Below, one piece after another: positions 1-8,233 of a stretch of DNA of 62,481 bases. The stretch is from Ruminococcus sp. Lineage in GTDB: Bacteria; Bacillota; Clostridia; Oscillospirales; Ruminococcaceae. Position 1 is the stretch's first letter. The number at the start of each line of letters is the position of its first letter. The translations under genes and the position numbers were made by a program. The notes below the pieces were generated by a model. It saw nothing but the letters and a program-made list of their open reading frames with translations, was not told where the DNA came from and ran no database searches. The DNA is taken from positions 1-62,481 of the forward strand of contig SVNI01000004.1 in NCBI GenBank assembly GCA_015066975.1. The letters are read 5' to 3'.

Positions 1-68
1 TCAAACTTTTTTGAATTTTTTTCGTGGTATCTTTTCTCTGTCGTTCGTTCTCGTCCGACAGCTTTATT

Positions 69-97
69 ATTATAGCACACTTTTCCGAGTTTGTCAA
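69..97 (-). promoter_or_regulatory. Consensus sigma-A promoter reading leftward out of the window
   Basis: On the minus strand TTGACA (92-97) and TATAAT (69-74) are separated by exactly 17 bp, a perfect vegetative promoter. It points to the left edge, so the gene it drives lies outside the window; the remaining 68 bases would be leader. No coding sequence is visible between it and the edge. Confidence 0.85.
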
Positions 98-195
98 GCA
101 AAAGAAATTCAATAATTTGCCTTTCTTTTTGTGAACTATCACCATTATTTCAGAAATAATTTCTTCTACTTCTTTTATAACATTCTAAATAATAA

Positions 196-221
196 AAAGC
201 AAGCCCTTTCCGGCTTGCTTT
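196..221 (-). terminator. Rho-independent terminator of the small minus-strand gene
   Basis: A perfect 10-bp stem (196-205 with 212-221) closes a 6-base loop. On the minus strand it is followed by a T-rich run (TTTTTATT). It sits just past the stop codon of the small gene at 228-404 and insulates it from the promoter at 69-97. Confidence 0.85.
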
Positions 222-227
222 CTCCCC

Positions 228-404
228 TTAATCATCATAGCTGTCACAGCCTTCCTCACGGCTGATAACTCTCAAAGCCAGCTTGATTTTTCCAAGTTCC
301 GTCGCTTTTACGATTTCAATCGCTTCCGATAAGCTGATTTTTTCCTTCTGCGATAATTCTTTTGCAACTTGACAAACCGCCCTTGCGTCCTCTAGATTTA
401 CCAT
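228..404 (-). CDS. Small hypothetical protein, 58 aa
   Basis: I do not recognise a family. The product is acidic and helix-prone with no membrane segment. The ATG at 404 is chosen over an upstream in-frame GTG at 413 because AAAGGAG stands 8 bases before it on the minus strand. The gene is monocistronic: a terminator follows directly, and only AT-rich spacer lies between it and the divergent pgm gene. The codon pattern, ribosome binding site and terminator together argue that it is a real gene. A small antitoxin-like or regulatory role is possible but nothing in the sequence shows it. Confidence 0.6.
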   Translation of the reverse strand: MVNLEDARAVCQVAKELSQKEKISLSEAIEIVKATELGKIKLALRVISREEGCDSYDD

Positions 405-611
405 ACTCTCCACTCCTTTCCGATTGTTTATTGCTATATTTTATTGTATCATATATACATGAATAAATCTTGAATTTTTTATAAATTTCATAATAAAAAT
501 CATCATCATTTTGAATAAAATTTATCCGGATTTCAAAAACAAATTGCTCGCTTATCACATTTTCGCCCGAAAACAAGCATATTTTATGAGAGGAATGTGT
601 AAATATTGTAA

Positions 612-650
612 AAATTTGAAAAAAATCTCGTTTACCCCCTTTTCAAATTT
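612..650. promoter_or_regulatory. 11-bp inverted repeat in the pgm promoter
   Basis: AAATTTGAAAA (612-622) and TTTTCAAATTT (640-650) are perfect inverted copies with a 17-base spacer. The right arm covers the -35 region of the pgm promoter, so a protein bound here, or an RNA structure if transcription begins further upstream, could control the gene. The remainder of 414-720 is AT-rich with no other gene. Confidence 0.5.
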
Positions 651-668
651 GACTTTTTATGCTATAAT
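640..668 (+). promoter_or_regulatory. Extended -10 promoter of pgm
   Basis: TATAAT (663-668) is preceded by TGC, giving an extended -10. A weak -35 (TTTTCA, 640-645) lies 17 bp upstream. A better-looking TTGACT at 649-654 is only 8 bp from the -10 and cannot serve. The predicted start of transcription is near 675. Confidence 0.7.
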
Positions 669-680
669 AGAGTATAGAAT

Positions 681-698
681 ATCTGACTTCCGTCAGAT
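681..698 (+). promoter_or_regulatory. Leader hairpin of pgm
   Basis: ATCTGAC (681-687) and GTCAGAT (692-698) form a perfect 7-bp stem with a TTCC loop. It lies between the predicted transcription start and the AGGAGG ribosome binding site at about 709, so it would sit at the very 5' end of the mRNA, where such stems often stabilise transcripts. It does not cover the ribosome binding site. Confidence 0.5.
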
Positions 699-720
699 TG
701 ATATTTTAGGAGGTTTCTGT

Positions 721-2433
721 ATGTCTGTAAAGGAACTGTACACTACTTGGTGTCAGAAAGCAGTTGATGATTCGGATTTGCTTCCGGAACTGCTCGAAAT
801 TGAAGGTAATGAAGATGAAATCCGTGAACGTTTCTATCGTGATTTGGAATTCGGCACAGGCGGTCTGAGAGGCGTGCTCGGTGCTGGTACAAACCGCATG
901 AACGTTTACACTGTCCGCCGTGCAACGCAGGGGCTGGCAAATTATGTCAAGGCTTCTTTTGAGAATCCCAGCGTAGCCATCTCTTATGACAGCCGTATCA
1001 AATCCACAAAATTTGCGCAGGCTGCCGCTTCAGTACTTGCTGCAAACGGTATCAAGGTGCATATCTATTCCGAACTGATGCCGACTCCCTGTCTGTCATG
1101 GGCTGTCCGTGCCCTGAAATGCAGTGCCGGCATCATGGTGACAGCAAGCCATAACCCCTCTAAATATAACGGTTATAAGGCTTACGGTGCTGACGGCTGT
1201 CAGATTACACTTGAAGTCGCTGAACAGGTCATCTCTGAAATTAATTCTCTTGATATGTTCAATGATGTCAAGTACTGCGATTTCGATAAGGCTGTTGCTG
1301 ACGGCATGGTATCTTATATTCCGCAGATTGTCATTGAAAATTATTATCAGAATGTACTTGCACAGGGCATTCACACAAATCTCTGTGCAGAAAGCGGTCT
1401 GAAAATCGTTTATACGCCTCTCAACGGTACAGGCAATAAGCCCGTTCGTGAAATTCTGTCCAGAATTGGCATTAAAGATGTCACTGTCGTAAAAGAACAG
1501 GAAAATCCAGACGGCCATTTCCCGACATGCCCCTATCCGAATCCCGAAATCCGTGAAGCTCTTGAACTCGGTCTGAAATACTGTGATGAAGTCAAGCCGG
1601 ATTTACTGCTTGCAACTGACCCTGATGCTGACCGTGTGGGAATTGCTGTTCCGGACGGTGATGATTATGCTCTGTTCTCCGGAAATGAAGTCGGCGCGAT
1701 GCTTCTCGAATATATTTGCAGTCAGAGAAAAGCCAACGGCACACTGCCCGAAAATCCGATTTGCGTTAAGACTATCGTTACTACCGATTTAGTTAAGGCA
1801 ATCGCCAAGGAATACGGTGTAGAAGTAATTGAAGTTCTGACCGGATTCAAATTCATCGGTGAACAGATTGGTCTGCTGGAAGAAAAAGGCGAAGAAAACC
1901 GCTATGTATTCGGCTATGAAGAAAGCTATGGCTATCTGTCCGGCACTTATGTGCGTGATAAGGATGCTGTTGTTGCTTCCATGCTGATTTGTGAAATGGC
2001 TGCTTATTATCGCACACAGGGCATTTCCATGCTTCAGGCTCGTGAAAACATGTATAAGAAATACGGTATTTTCCGTCACTCTCTCCAGAGCTTTGAATTT
2101 GACGGCGAATCCGGCATGAACAAGATGAACTCTCTCATGCAGGAACTCCGTGACAACCGTCCGGCAGAAATCGGCGGTCTGAAAGTAGTTTCCGTTTCCG
2201 ACTACAAGACAAGCGAAACTACCAATGTCGCAACTGGTGAAAAGACAGTCATCACTCTGCCAAAGTCCAATGTTCTGGTATTCGATTTGGAACAGGGTGC
2301 AAAGGTTGTTATCCGTCCGTCAGGTACAGAACCGAAAATCAAGAGCTACTACACCGCAAAGGGCACAACTATGGAAGATGCCGTTGCAACAGAAGAAAAG
2401 CTTAAGGCGGATTTCAGCAGAATTTTCAAGTAA
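721..2433 (+). CDS. pgm: Phosphoglucomutase / phosphomannomutase (alpha-D-phosphohexomutase family)
   Basis: Cytosolic enzyme that interconverts glucose 1-phosphate and glucose 6-phosphate (possibly also mannose phosphates), linking glycogen, cell-wall sugar and cellobiose metabolism to glycolysis. The 570-aa product has all four family signatures in order: the phosphoserine loop TASHNP with Ser at about residue 143, the metal site DPDADR at about 300, the sugar-binding GYEESYG at about 398, and the phosphate-binding RPSGTEP at about 532. Length and motif spacing match the Firmicute PgcA-like subgroup. The reading frame is open upstream, but the ATG at 721 is the start because AGGAGG lies 5-12 bases before it and the promoter is at 640-668. 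Monocistronic, closed by a strong terminator. In a cellulolytic Ruminococcus it would also process glucose 1-phosphate from cellobiose phosphorylase; that link is inference. Confidence 0.95.
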   Translation: MSVKELYTTWCQKAVDDSDLLPELLEIEGNEDEIRERFYRDLEFGTGGLRGVLGAGTNRMNVYTVRRATQGLANYVKASFENPSVAISYDSRIKSTKFAQAAASVLAANGIKVHIYSELMPTPCLSWAVRALKCSAGIMVTASHNPSKYNGYKAYGADGCQITLEVAEQVISEINSLDMFNDVKYCDFDKAVADGMVSYIPQIVIENYYQNVLAQGIHTNLCAESGLKIVYTPLNGTGNKPVREILSRIGIKDVTVVKEQENPDGHFPTCPYPNPEIREALELGLKYCDEVKPDLLLATDPDADRVGIAVPDGDDYALFSGNEVGAMLLEYICSQRKANGTLPENPICVKTIVTTDLVKAIAKEYGVEVIEVLTGFKFIGEQIGLLEEKGEENRYVFGYEESYGYLSGTYVRDKDAVVASMLICEMAAYYRTQGISMLQARENMYKKYGIFRHSLQSFEFDGESGMNKMNSLMQELRDNRPAEIGGLKVVSVSDYKTSETTNVATGEKTVITLPKSNVLVFDLEQGAKVVIRPSGTEPKIKSYYTAKGTTMEDAVATEEKLKADFSRIFK

Positions 2434-2455
2434 TCTGCTTCTGATTAAAAAAATC

Positions 2456-2494
2456 ATCAGCACACTGCGTGAAAACAGTGTGCTGATTTTTTTA
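2456..2494. terminator. Bidirectional rho-independent terminator after pgm
   Basis: A 12-bp perfect stem (2456-2467 with 2476-2487) with an 8-base loop is followed by seven T on the plus strand. On the minus strand it is followed by a T-run as well, so it can also end the long convergent minus-strand operon whose last stop codon (2492-2494) overlaps it. Confidence 0.9.
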
Positions 2495-2833
2495 TACCAA
2501 ATAACTGATTTTATCCGGAAATTGCTTTTCTGCATCATAACAGCGGAACAGCTTAGCTAATAACCGAACCAGCATGACATCTATCTGAATATCATTTGTT
2601 ATTTTCCAGCAATTAGAGCAGTTTTTAAATTCCATCGTTCCGAAATTGAGCATATCTGTAATTCTAGTATCAGAATCCGGAATTTCTTTTTTCAGAATCC
2701 TGATAATGCCGTCACAGATTTTCTCATCATTATAATGTTCCGGTCGATTCCAGTCAAACGTGCCGTATGAAAAAATAACAGTTGTTTCATCTTCCTGTTT
2801 TTTATATATCCAACCGCCGATTCCCATACACAT
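2492..2833 (-). CDS. Hypothetical protein, 113 aa
   Basis: Unrecognised. It is a soluble protein with no signal peptide or membrane segment; a central Cys-rich patch includes KNCSNCWK, a CxxC pair. The ATG at 2833 is chosen because GAGGTG stands about 8 bases upstream; an in-frame TTG at 2848 is less likely. It is the last gene of the long minus-strand block and lies 18 bp after the stop of the previous unknown gene. Size, position and lack of relatives that I recognise are typical of fast-evolving accessory genes such as immunity proteins, but no toxin is visible. Confidence 0.6.
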   Translation of the reverse strand: MCMGIGGWIYKKQEDETTVIFSYGTFDWNRPEHYNDEKICDGIIRILKKEIPDSDTRITDMLNFGTMEFKNCSNCWKITNDIQIDVMLVRLLAKLFRCYDAEKQFPDKISYLV

Positions 2834-2851
2834 AGAATAACACCTCAATTT

Positions 2852-3577
2852 TTATAATAGTTCTTCAAATTCTGCAATGATTTCGGATTGCCAGCCCTGA
2901 TTTCTGAAAATCTGCCGAATATTTTTGGAAACCTGAATCTGTTCTTCTACAGAAACTTCGGGAACAGTTCTGTAAAAATCTAAAAATGTCTGATAATACA
3001 GAAAATCATCCGTGACGGTTTCATCATACTCTTCATTGTAATAGATTTCGGCGTTATAATTGGAAATTTTGTGGCTTCTGGATGATTTATTCTTTGTCGG
3101 AAAGTACGTTTTCAGAATCGAAATGATTTCCTCACGGGATGCATTGACCGCAATCCGGAACATGTAATTTCCCTTTCTTCTAATGACTGCATGATACCAT
3201 GCATGAACAATTTTTTCAAGTTCAGCTGTTTCGATTTCTTCACGGTCGCAAATATCTGGTATGGGGTCATTTATGAAATCATATTCCTGATAATTCTCAT
3301 CATAATTATAGCCGGAAAGCATATCGACAGCAAGACTTTTATCCTGATTTACATAAATAGCAAAAAATTCTCCGCAGTCTTTAAATTCTTTTTCTTCTCC
3401 ATTCAGAACCGCTTTGATATGATGTAAAATTTTAGATAACCATTCGGCACGTGAAGCTTCGAGTGTGAAAAATCCATTTACTATCTGTAGGGCTTTTCCA
3501 TCTTTTTTGGCAATTAACATGAGGGACGGCAAAGGACTTTTATTACGTTTTTTTATTATATATTCATAATTATTCAT
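2852..3577 (-). CDS. Hypothetical protein, 241 aa
   Basis: Unrecognised soluble protein, acidic, rich in Tyr, Asp and Glu, with mixed alpha/beta character and no signal peptide. The start at 3577 has GAGGAG 8-13 bases upstream. It lies 12 bp after the DHHW gene and 18 bp before the next unknown gene, so it is probably co-transcribed with both. Composition resembles other small unknown proteins in this window (7155-8233, 44870-45361), suggesting one loosely related set of lineage-specific proteins. No function can be assigned. Confidence 0.6.
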   Translation of the reverse strand: MNNYEYIIKKRNKSPLPSLMLIAKKDGKALQIVNGFFTLEASRAEWLSKILHHIKAVLNGEEKEFKDCGEFFAIYVNQDKSLAVDMLSGYNYDENYQEYDFINDPIPDICDREEIETAELEKIVHAWYHAVIRRKGNYMFRIAVNASREEIISILKTYFPTKNKSSRSHKISNYNAEIYYNEEYDETVTDDFLYYQTFLDFYRTVPEVSVEEQIQVSKNIRQIFRNQGWQSEIIAEFEELL

Positions 3578-3589
3578 AGTTTTTTCTCC

Positions 3590-4681
3590 TCACTGAAAAA
3601 TCTCCTGCCAGTTTGTGACACTACATAAAAACATGGCCTGCGTGTAGTCTGACGGTTCTGCCACATCCTGAAACTGATTTCCAGTCTGTTCCAGATTCAC
3701 CACGCAGATTTCACTGTAATGCTGAATCAGAAACGGAATGATACAGTCTCCGAAATCATCTTTATATAATAATAATTTTTTTCCATTATCCAGATTGGTA
3801 CGAATAATCATTCTCTGACAGGGTTCGCCTAGATAAAAACGATACATATCATCCGTTTCAAGTGCAGATTTGTCATATAAATTGGAACGTTTTTCAATTG
3901 TGCCATCCTGATAGCGGACTCTGATGTCAGTAACTTCGCTCCCTTTTTCGTAAGTATAACAATCCAGAACATCCGGCTTGATGCCGTCATACAGTGTTTT
4001 CTGATACAAATCCCCTCTGAAATCCGTACTCAGATGCGAAATCACATATTTCTGATATGATACCGGCGCAAAGCCCATTTTCTGAATTGCGGACTGATAG
4101 ACTTCATATGCGCCGTAGCTTGTCCAGTGAGAATCCGTCCGGTAATAGATATAACTATCTTCCAGTGAACTTAAAATATGATAGGCATCGACACAGCGGA
4201 TTCCGGTTTTGGTATCAGAATAGATGCTTTTAATCATTTTCTCCTGATTGGCATTGAGTGCATTTGCCGGAAGGGTGCTTTCATAGATTTCCGAAGCTGA
4301 CGGCACTAATACCAGATACGTCGGAATATGATATTTCTGATAAAAATCGTTGATAATTCCGGCATCTCCGGCTTCTGCCGAAACCTGCTTTTCGACAAGT
4401 CTTTCATCCGTGATATAGACACCCTGAATCATTTTTTCACCAATAATTAAATCCGTCTGACTTTTGAGCTGAAACAGCATATCATGAAAGCCGAGATTCT
4501 GTTTCAGACAGGTTTCGAGTTTGTCTGTCCATGCGCCGTTCAGAAGTGTCTGCTTATCCGGAACAGGTAATTCAGAAAGATTCAAATTTTTTGCTGTTCC
4601 GAAAATAACAGTCAGATAGACTAAAATAATTAAAAGCATTGTCCGGTGTGCCGATTTATATTGTTTTTTGATTTTCTTCAT
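3590..4681 (-). CDS. DHHW-family protein (AlgJ/AlgX-like SGNH fold), catalytic Ser replaced
   Basis: Membrane-anchored extracellular protein, 363 aa, with one N-terminal transmembrane segment (about residues 13-31) and an SGNH-like domain. Family members work beside an MBOAT protein to put acyl groups on exported polysaccharides. The Asp-x-His-Trp signature is present as DSHW (Asp183, His185). The later block, normally KDS(Y/F), reads KDDF here, so the nucleophilic Ser position is Asp309 (codon 3755-3757). It follows the MBOAT gene by 15 bp, with GAGGTG before its ATG. Because its MBOAT partner has also lost its key residues, the pair may bind or scaffold a polymer instead of acylating it. 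The family call is firm; loss of activity is inferred from motif alignment by eye. Confidence 0.8.
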   Translation of the reverse strand: MKKIKKQYKSAHRTMLLIILVYLTVIFGTAKNLNLSELPVPDKQTLLNGAWTDKLETCLKQNLGFHDMLFQLKSQTDLIIGEKMIQGVYITDERLVEKQVSAEAGDAGIINDFYQKYHIPTYLVLVPSASEIYESTLPANALNANQEKMIKSIYSDTKTGIRCVDAYHILSSLEDSYIYYRTDSHWTSYGAYEVYQSAIQKMGFAPVSYQKYVISHLSTDFRGDLYQKTLYDGIKPDVLDCYTYEKGSEVTDIRVRYQDGTIEKRSNLYDKSALETDDMYRFYLGEPCQRMIIRTNLDNGKKLLLYKDDFGDCIIPFLIQHYSEICVVNLEQTGNQFQDVAEPSDYTQAMFLCSVTNWQEIFQ

Positions 4682-4696
4682 TATACAAGCACCTCA

Positions 4697-6055
4697 CTAC
4701 AGCCACAGCCAGAGATGTTCGCTCTGACTGCCGTACAGCATCGAAGCAAGACAGAATATCAGCAGAATACTGTGAAATATCGGCATGAAATCCGTCAGTT
4801 TCTGACCGAATTTCGAGACTGTTACACGTTCTGCAATATTCCGGAACAAATCCGTTGCAATATAGAAGCCCGTAAGAATCAGTGCAAGATAAGATACCAG
4901 AAAATAAATGCCGTTCTGGTCAAGAATGCCGTTCCCGAATCCGAGCATAGCTTTCCAGTATCCGCAAGCCTGATGAAAGCTGTCACTGAAAAACAATACC
5001 CACAGAAACTGTGAAACTATTGCTGTATAGACAACACCTGCAATATATTTCTGCCGGATGATTTTTTCAAGAAATAATTTTTCATTCAGCAGGAACAAGC
5101 CAATCAGCAGACCCCACAGAATAAACTGCGGTTTCATGCCGTACCATGCGCCGATTAATATCCACATCAGGACAAATCCGGTATGACATATCCATTTTTT
5201 AGAATAATTCCGGAATAATAATCTTCTGAAATTTGTCTCGAACCACATTACAAGCGTAATATTCCAGCTTTTCATGAAAGCTGTCATACTGGATGTAAAG
5301 AACGGATGACTGAAATTTCTCGGCAGTTCATAGCCGAAACATTTTCCCAGACCTTTTGCCATTTCGGAATAGCCCAGCAGTTCAAAATACAGGTACATTG
5401 AGAAGATAATAGTTGTCAGCCATGCTGTAAGCATACTCATATTTTCGGAAGAAATCTGCTGTAATTCCCGGAAAATATAACCGAATGTATCCGCCAGAAC
5501 GACCTTTTCGGCAAGTCCGCGGATAAACAGGCTCAGACCGTCACTCAAAGAGACAATATTCAAATGCTTATGCCGGTTCTGTTCTGCAAATTCCGCATAG
5601 CTGAACAGCCCTCCGGCGAACAGCACCGGAAAAAATAACAGATACGCTCCCAGCATGAAAAAATTCCCCTCTGCCGAATGATGCTTTCTGTAAACGCCTG
5701 CCAGATAGCCTAATCCCTGAAGTGTATAAATCGCAATCCCGAACGGAAAAAACTGATTCTCCTGTGCTGTATTCCGGATATAAGACATGGCTGTAATCTG
5801 CACTGTCACAGAAAAACACAGAATTACTGTAGAAATAATTCTGTTCTTCCGGCATTTTTCCAATAATAGCCCCGTGCCGTAATCATAGCACAGAAATGCT
5901 GACGGATATAAAATTCTTAGCGGACTCCCCCAGCTATATAATATAAAACTGCCTGCCAAAAGAAATATCTTTCTTGCCCTGTCAGGAAGCAGATAATATA
6001 TCAGCAGAAATATTGGCAGGACAGCAATCACAAACGTCAATGATGCTAACTGCAT
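4697..6055 (-). CDS. MBOAT-family membrane O-acyltransferase homologue lacking both signature His
   Basis: Polytopic membrane protein of 452 aa with about ten hydrophobic segments, the size of AlgI/DltB proteins that carry acyl groups across the membrane for polysaccharide or teichoic acid modification. Family members carry a His in an RRWHISL-type motif and a second in a WHG motif. Here the first reads KSWNITL, with Asn265 (codon 5261-5263) in place of His, and the second reads AWYGM, with Tyr305 (codon 5141-5143) in place of His. The flanking residues (the SMTAF segment before, ILWGLL after) align well, so the positions are reliable. The gene overlaps the upstream RNase M5-like gene by 10 bp and has no clear ribosome binding site, pointing to translational coupling. 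Confidence 0.82.
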   Translation of the reverse strand: MQLASLTFVIAVLPIFLLIYYLLPDRARKIFLLAGSFILYSWGSPLRILYPSAFLCYDYGTGLLLEKCRKNRIISTVILCFSVTVQITAMSYIRNTAQENQFFPFGIAIYTLQGLGYLAGVYRKHHSAEGNFFMLGAYLLFFPVLFAGGLFSYAEFAEQNRHKHLNIVSLSDGLSLFIRGLAEKVVLADTFGYIFRELQQISSENMSMLTAWLTTIIFSMYLYFELLGYSEMAKGLGKCFGYELPRNFSHPFFTSSMTAFMKSWNITLVMWFETNFRRLLFRNYSKKWICHTGFVLMWILIGAWYGMKPQFILWGLLIGLFLLNEKLFLEKIIRQKYIAGVVYTAIVSQFLWVLFFSDSFHQACGYWKAMLGFGNGILDQNGIYFLVSYLALILTGFYIATDLFRNIAERVTVSKFGQKLTDFMPIFHSILLIFCLASMLYGSQSEHLWLWL

Positions 6056-6648
6056 GAAGTATCATCTTCTTTCGGAGATTCTGTTTTCTGTAGAAATTCT
6101 TCTCTTGACATCATAGAATTAAGCACTTCCAGAAATGCCGAAGCAGACAGATTCGTCGGAAGTCCTAATTCTTTCTGGAAAGCTCTGCGACGTTCGGCAC
6201 TGTTCGGAATTCCGCTGAATCCGGCTAGATATAAATCTGTTTTGGTAATCGGTTCAGAAAGAGGTTTTTCTTCGGTAAGGACTCCGGCTTTCCGAAACGC
6301 TTCCCGAAGAATTTCGGCATCCATGCCCTCGACACCGAGTTTTCCCTCTGCGGACGGCTTGACTTTCCGCCGTTCCTTTCCGAACACATCCGGAATGTAG
6401 ATATTTTTAATTTCTCCGTCCGGCACAGCACCCCTGATATAGTTTCTTATCTGAAAACCTGCCCTGTCGGAATCGGTCAGAATCAGGATTCCGGTTGTTT
6501 TCGCATAGTACCGGATTAATTCTAATAATTCCTGATTTTTATAAATTCCGAAACCGTTTGTCTGAATAATCACGGCTTTCACCAGTGAGGATAATTTTAT
6601 TTTATCATATTTGCCCTCTACAATAATCGCCTGTTTGATTTGAAGCAT
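6046..6648 (-). CDS. rnmV: TOPRIM-domain protein, ribonuclease M5-like
   Basis: Predicted 200-aa cytosolic nuclease related to RNase M5, which matures the 5S rRNA precursor in Firmicutes. The N-terminal TOPRIM domain shows the Glu of IVEGKYD at about residue 10 and the Asp pair of LTDSDRAGF at about 59-63. The C-terminal half matches the DUF4093 extension found in RNase M5. The frame runs open far upstream, but GGAGAA 5-10 bases before the ATG at 6648 and the family start MLQIKQAI fix the start there. RNase M5 usually sits beside ksgA; here it is followed by an MBOAT gene, so the neighbourhood gives no support. A different small TOPRIM nuclease remains possible. Confidence 0.75.
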   Translation of the reverse strand: MLQIKQAIIVEGKYDKIKLSSLVKAVIIQTNGFGIYKNQELLELIRYYAKTTGILILTDSDRAGFQIRNYIRGAVPDGEIKNIYIPDVFGKERRKVKPSAEGKLGVEGMDAEILREAFRKAGVLTEEKPLSEPITKTDLYLAGFSGIPNSAERRRAFQKELGLPTNLSASAFLEVLNSMMSREEFLQKTESPKEDDTSCS

Positions 6649-6673
6649 TTTTTTCTCCTCTCTCACGCGTATT

Positions 6674-7150
6674 TTATTCGTAATAGCTGATGATTTCTGC
6701 ATAATACTTTTCTTTCTGCTGTTCAAACTTGATGACAAACCGGAATCTTTGTTCCAGTCTGTCTTCACTGTCAGGCCATGGCGCACACTTATACTGTACA
6801 GGAGCAGTCTGCACGTTTTCGGGAGCAATGCAAATTTCCCCGAAATAATGCTGTTCCATAAATTTGCGATAATCTTCCGTATAGAACGAAAACTGGTCTT
6901 TTGTATCCTGTGCCACAGCAACATGCCAGTAACGTATTGGCTCGGCATTACTTAAATCAATATGATACTCTTTTTCGAGTTCAGCAATGCGATGTGGCGT
7001 GAAACTCGTTTCGTTTACGGGTATCATGATTTTCCGGAAACCATACAGCATCAGCCCCAGAATTGCTATCATGATGATAATCGCTGTCAGACAGCCTTTT
7101 CTTTTTTTCTGCGCTGAAAGTTCCTCCTGATATTCTTCTTCATTCAGCAT
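6674..7150 (-). CDS. Hypothetical single-pass membrane protein, 158 aa
   Basis: A short basic cytoplasmic tail (ending KKRKGC) leads into one hydrophobic segment at about residues 20-38, with the remaining 120 residues predicted outside. The outer part is Tyr- and Glu-rich with no motif that I recognise. CAGGAG stands upstream of the ATG at 7150. The gene starts 4 bp after the previous stop and ends 25 bp before the RNase M5-like start, so it is within the operon. Function unknown. Confidence 0.6.
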   Translation of the reverse strand: MLNEEEYQEELSAQKKRKGCLTAIIIMIAILGLMLYGFRKIMIPVNETSFTPHRIAELEKEYHIDLSNAEPIRYWHVAVAQDTKDQFSFYTEDYRKFMEQHYFGEICIAPENVQTAPVQYKCAPWPDSEDRLEQRFRFVIKFEQQKEKYYAEIISYYE

Positions 7151-7154
7151 ACTA

Positions 7155-7685
7155 TCACTTCTCCTGTAAAAACGTCATACAGAATAATTCCTCGAATTCG
7201 CCCTTTATGCTGTTGATTTCTATTGCTTTCTGTCTGAGAATCTCATATTCTTTCTGCGGAAACGGAAACCAGTTATTTTCATAGACTTTTCTGCCGTTTC
7301 CGAGTTCATAAAGTGAAAATTCTGTTACAAGATAATCCAGCAAATCGCTGACAGGAATCTTTTCTTCACTGATAAGCTCTTTAAATTCGATTCCTGAAGA
7401 AGTTTCATTTTCTTTCGGGAGTTTAAAAGAATCCACAGAAAGACCATAATGCTGAAATATCATCTTCTGATTTTCTTTCGAAATCTGTAACACTGTCGCG
7501 CCCGGTTCATGCATACACCAGACCCATTCTCTGACAGATTTCTGATTCAGAATTCTGATTATCTTTTCCAGAAATTTCTGTAAGAAATCATAATCCCGAA
7601 AATCCGAACAGGATACATGCATCTTTCCGATTTTCAATGTCAGCCATCCGTAAGCGATTTCTTCTATGATGATGATTTTATACAT
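7155..7685 (-). CDS. Hypothetical protein, 176 aa
   Basis: Unrecognised soluble protein. The start is set at ATG 7685, with AAAGGAG upstream, and not at the first in-frame codon at 7742. This makes it overlap the end of the preceding gene by 22 bp, a sign of coupled translation. It has no signal peptide, and Trp/Phe-rich patches. It resembles the neighbouring gene at 7664-8233 in size and in Trp, Tyr and Glu content, so the two may be distant paralogues; this could not be tested here. Confidence 0.6.
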   Translation of the reverse strand: MYKIIIIEEIAYGWLTLKIGKMHVSCSDFRDYDFLQKFLEKIIRILNQKSVREWVWCMHEPGATVLQISKENQKMIFQHYGLSVDSFKLPKENETSSGIEFKELISEEKIPVSDLLDYLVTEFSLYELGNGRKVYENNWFPFPQKEYEILRQKAIEINSIKGEFEELFCMTFLQEK

Positions 7686-8233
7686 TGTATTTTCTCCTTT
7701 GCTTTCCGCATCAGATTCAGTAATTCTGCCGGTGTTTCGCATTCATAGACAGCAAGCGGATGTTCCCAGTCATATCCCGAAATCACATAGATTTTGAATC
7801 TGTCCTGATACCAGCCCACATCCAGCAGAATTCTGCCCGGATATTCCGCCTGAAACATATCTTCTTTCAGAACAGTATCAGCATATTTTACAATTCCGCC
7901 GGAGCTGTCGAACCCATTCCAGAAGTTTTTATACATCATATTAACTGTTCCGTCATCATTCAGAATGCTGAGTGTTTTCAATATCTGGATTACTTTTTCC
8001 GGAAAGTCTTTCTGTTCGATATTAGTTTCCTGCCACCAATCCGGAAAACATGCCAATGCCATTTTCCACAGCACGCGCCCCAGCACAATTTTTTCATTCT
8101 GAAACCATTCCAAATTTTTCTCTGTGTTAAATCCTACATACTTTGCTTTTCTGTTTCTGGAAATTCCTGCATAATAAAAAGGCTTCTCCAGTTCCACAAC
8201 GACCCAGTTTTCATAAGTCAGAACAATTCTCAT
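7664..8233 (-). CDS. Hypothetical protein, 189 aa
   Basis: Unrecognised soluble protein with a beta-strand-rich N-terminus, a Trp-rich central part and no export signal. GGAGG precedes the ATG at 8233, which overlaps the stop of the preceding small gene as ATGA. It lies in the string of four unknown genes between holA and the RNase M5-like gene. The size and composition recall immunity-type proteins, but no family can be named. Confidence 0.6.
   Translation of the reverse strand: MRIVLTYENWVVVELEKPFYYAGISRNRKAKYVGFNTEKNLEWFQNEKIVLGRVLWKMALACFPDWWQETNIEQKDFPEKVIQILKTLSILNDDGTVNMMYKNFWNGFDSSGGIVKYADTVLKEDMFQAEYPGRILLDVGWYQDRFKIYVISGYDWEHPLAVYECETPAELLNLMRKAKEKIQCIKSSS

Noticed and set aside
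649..668. TTGACT plus TATAAT upstream of pgm as a promoter
   Set aside because: The spacer is only 8 bp, too short for sigma-A; the extended -10 with a weaker -35 at 640-645 is the better reading.
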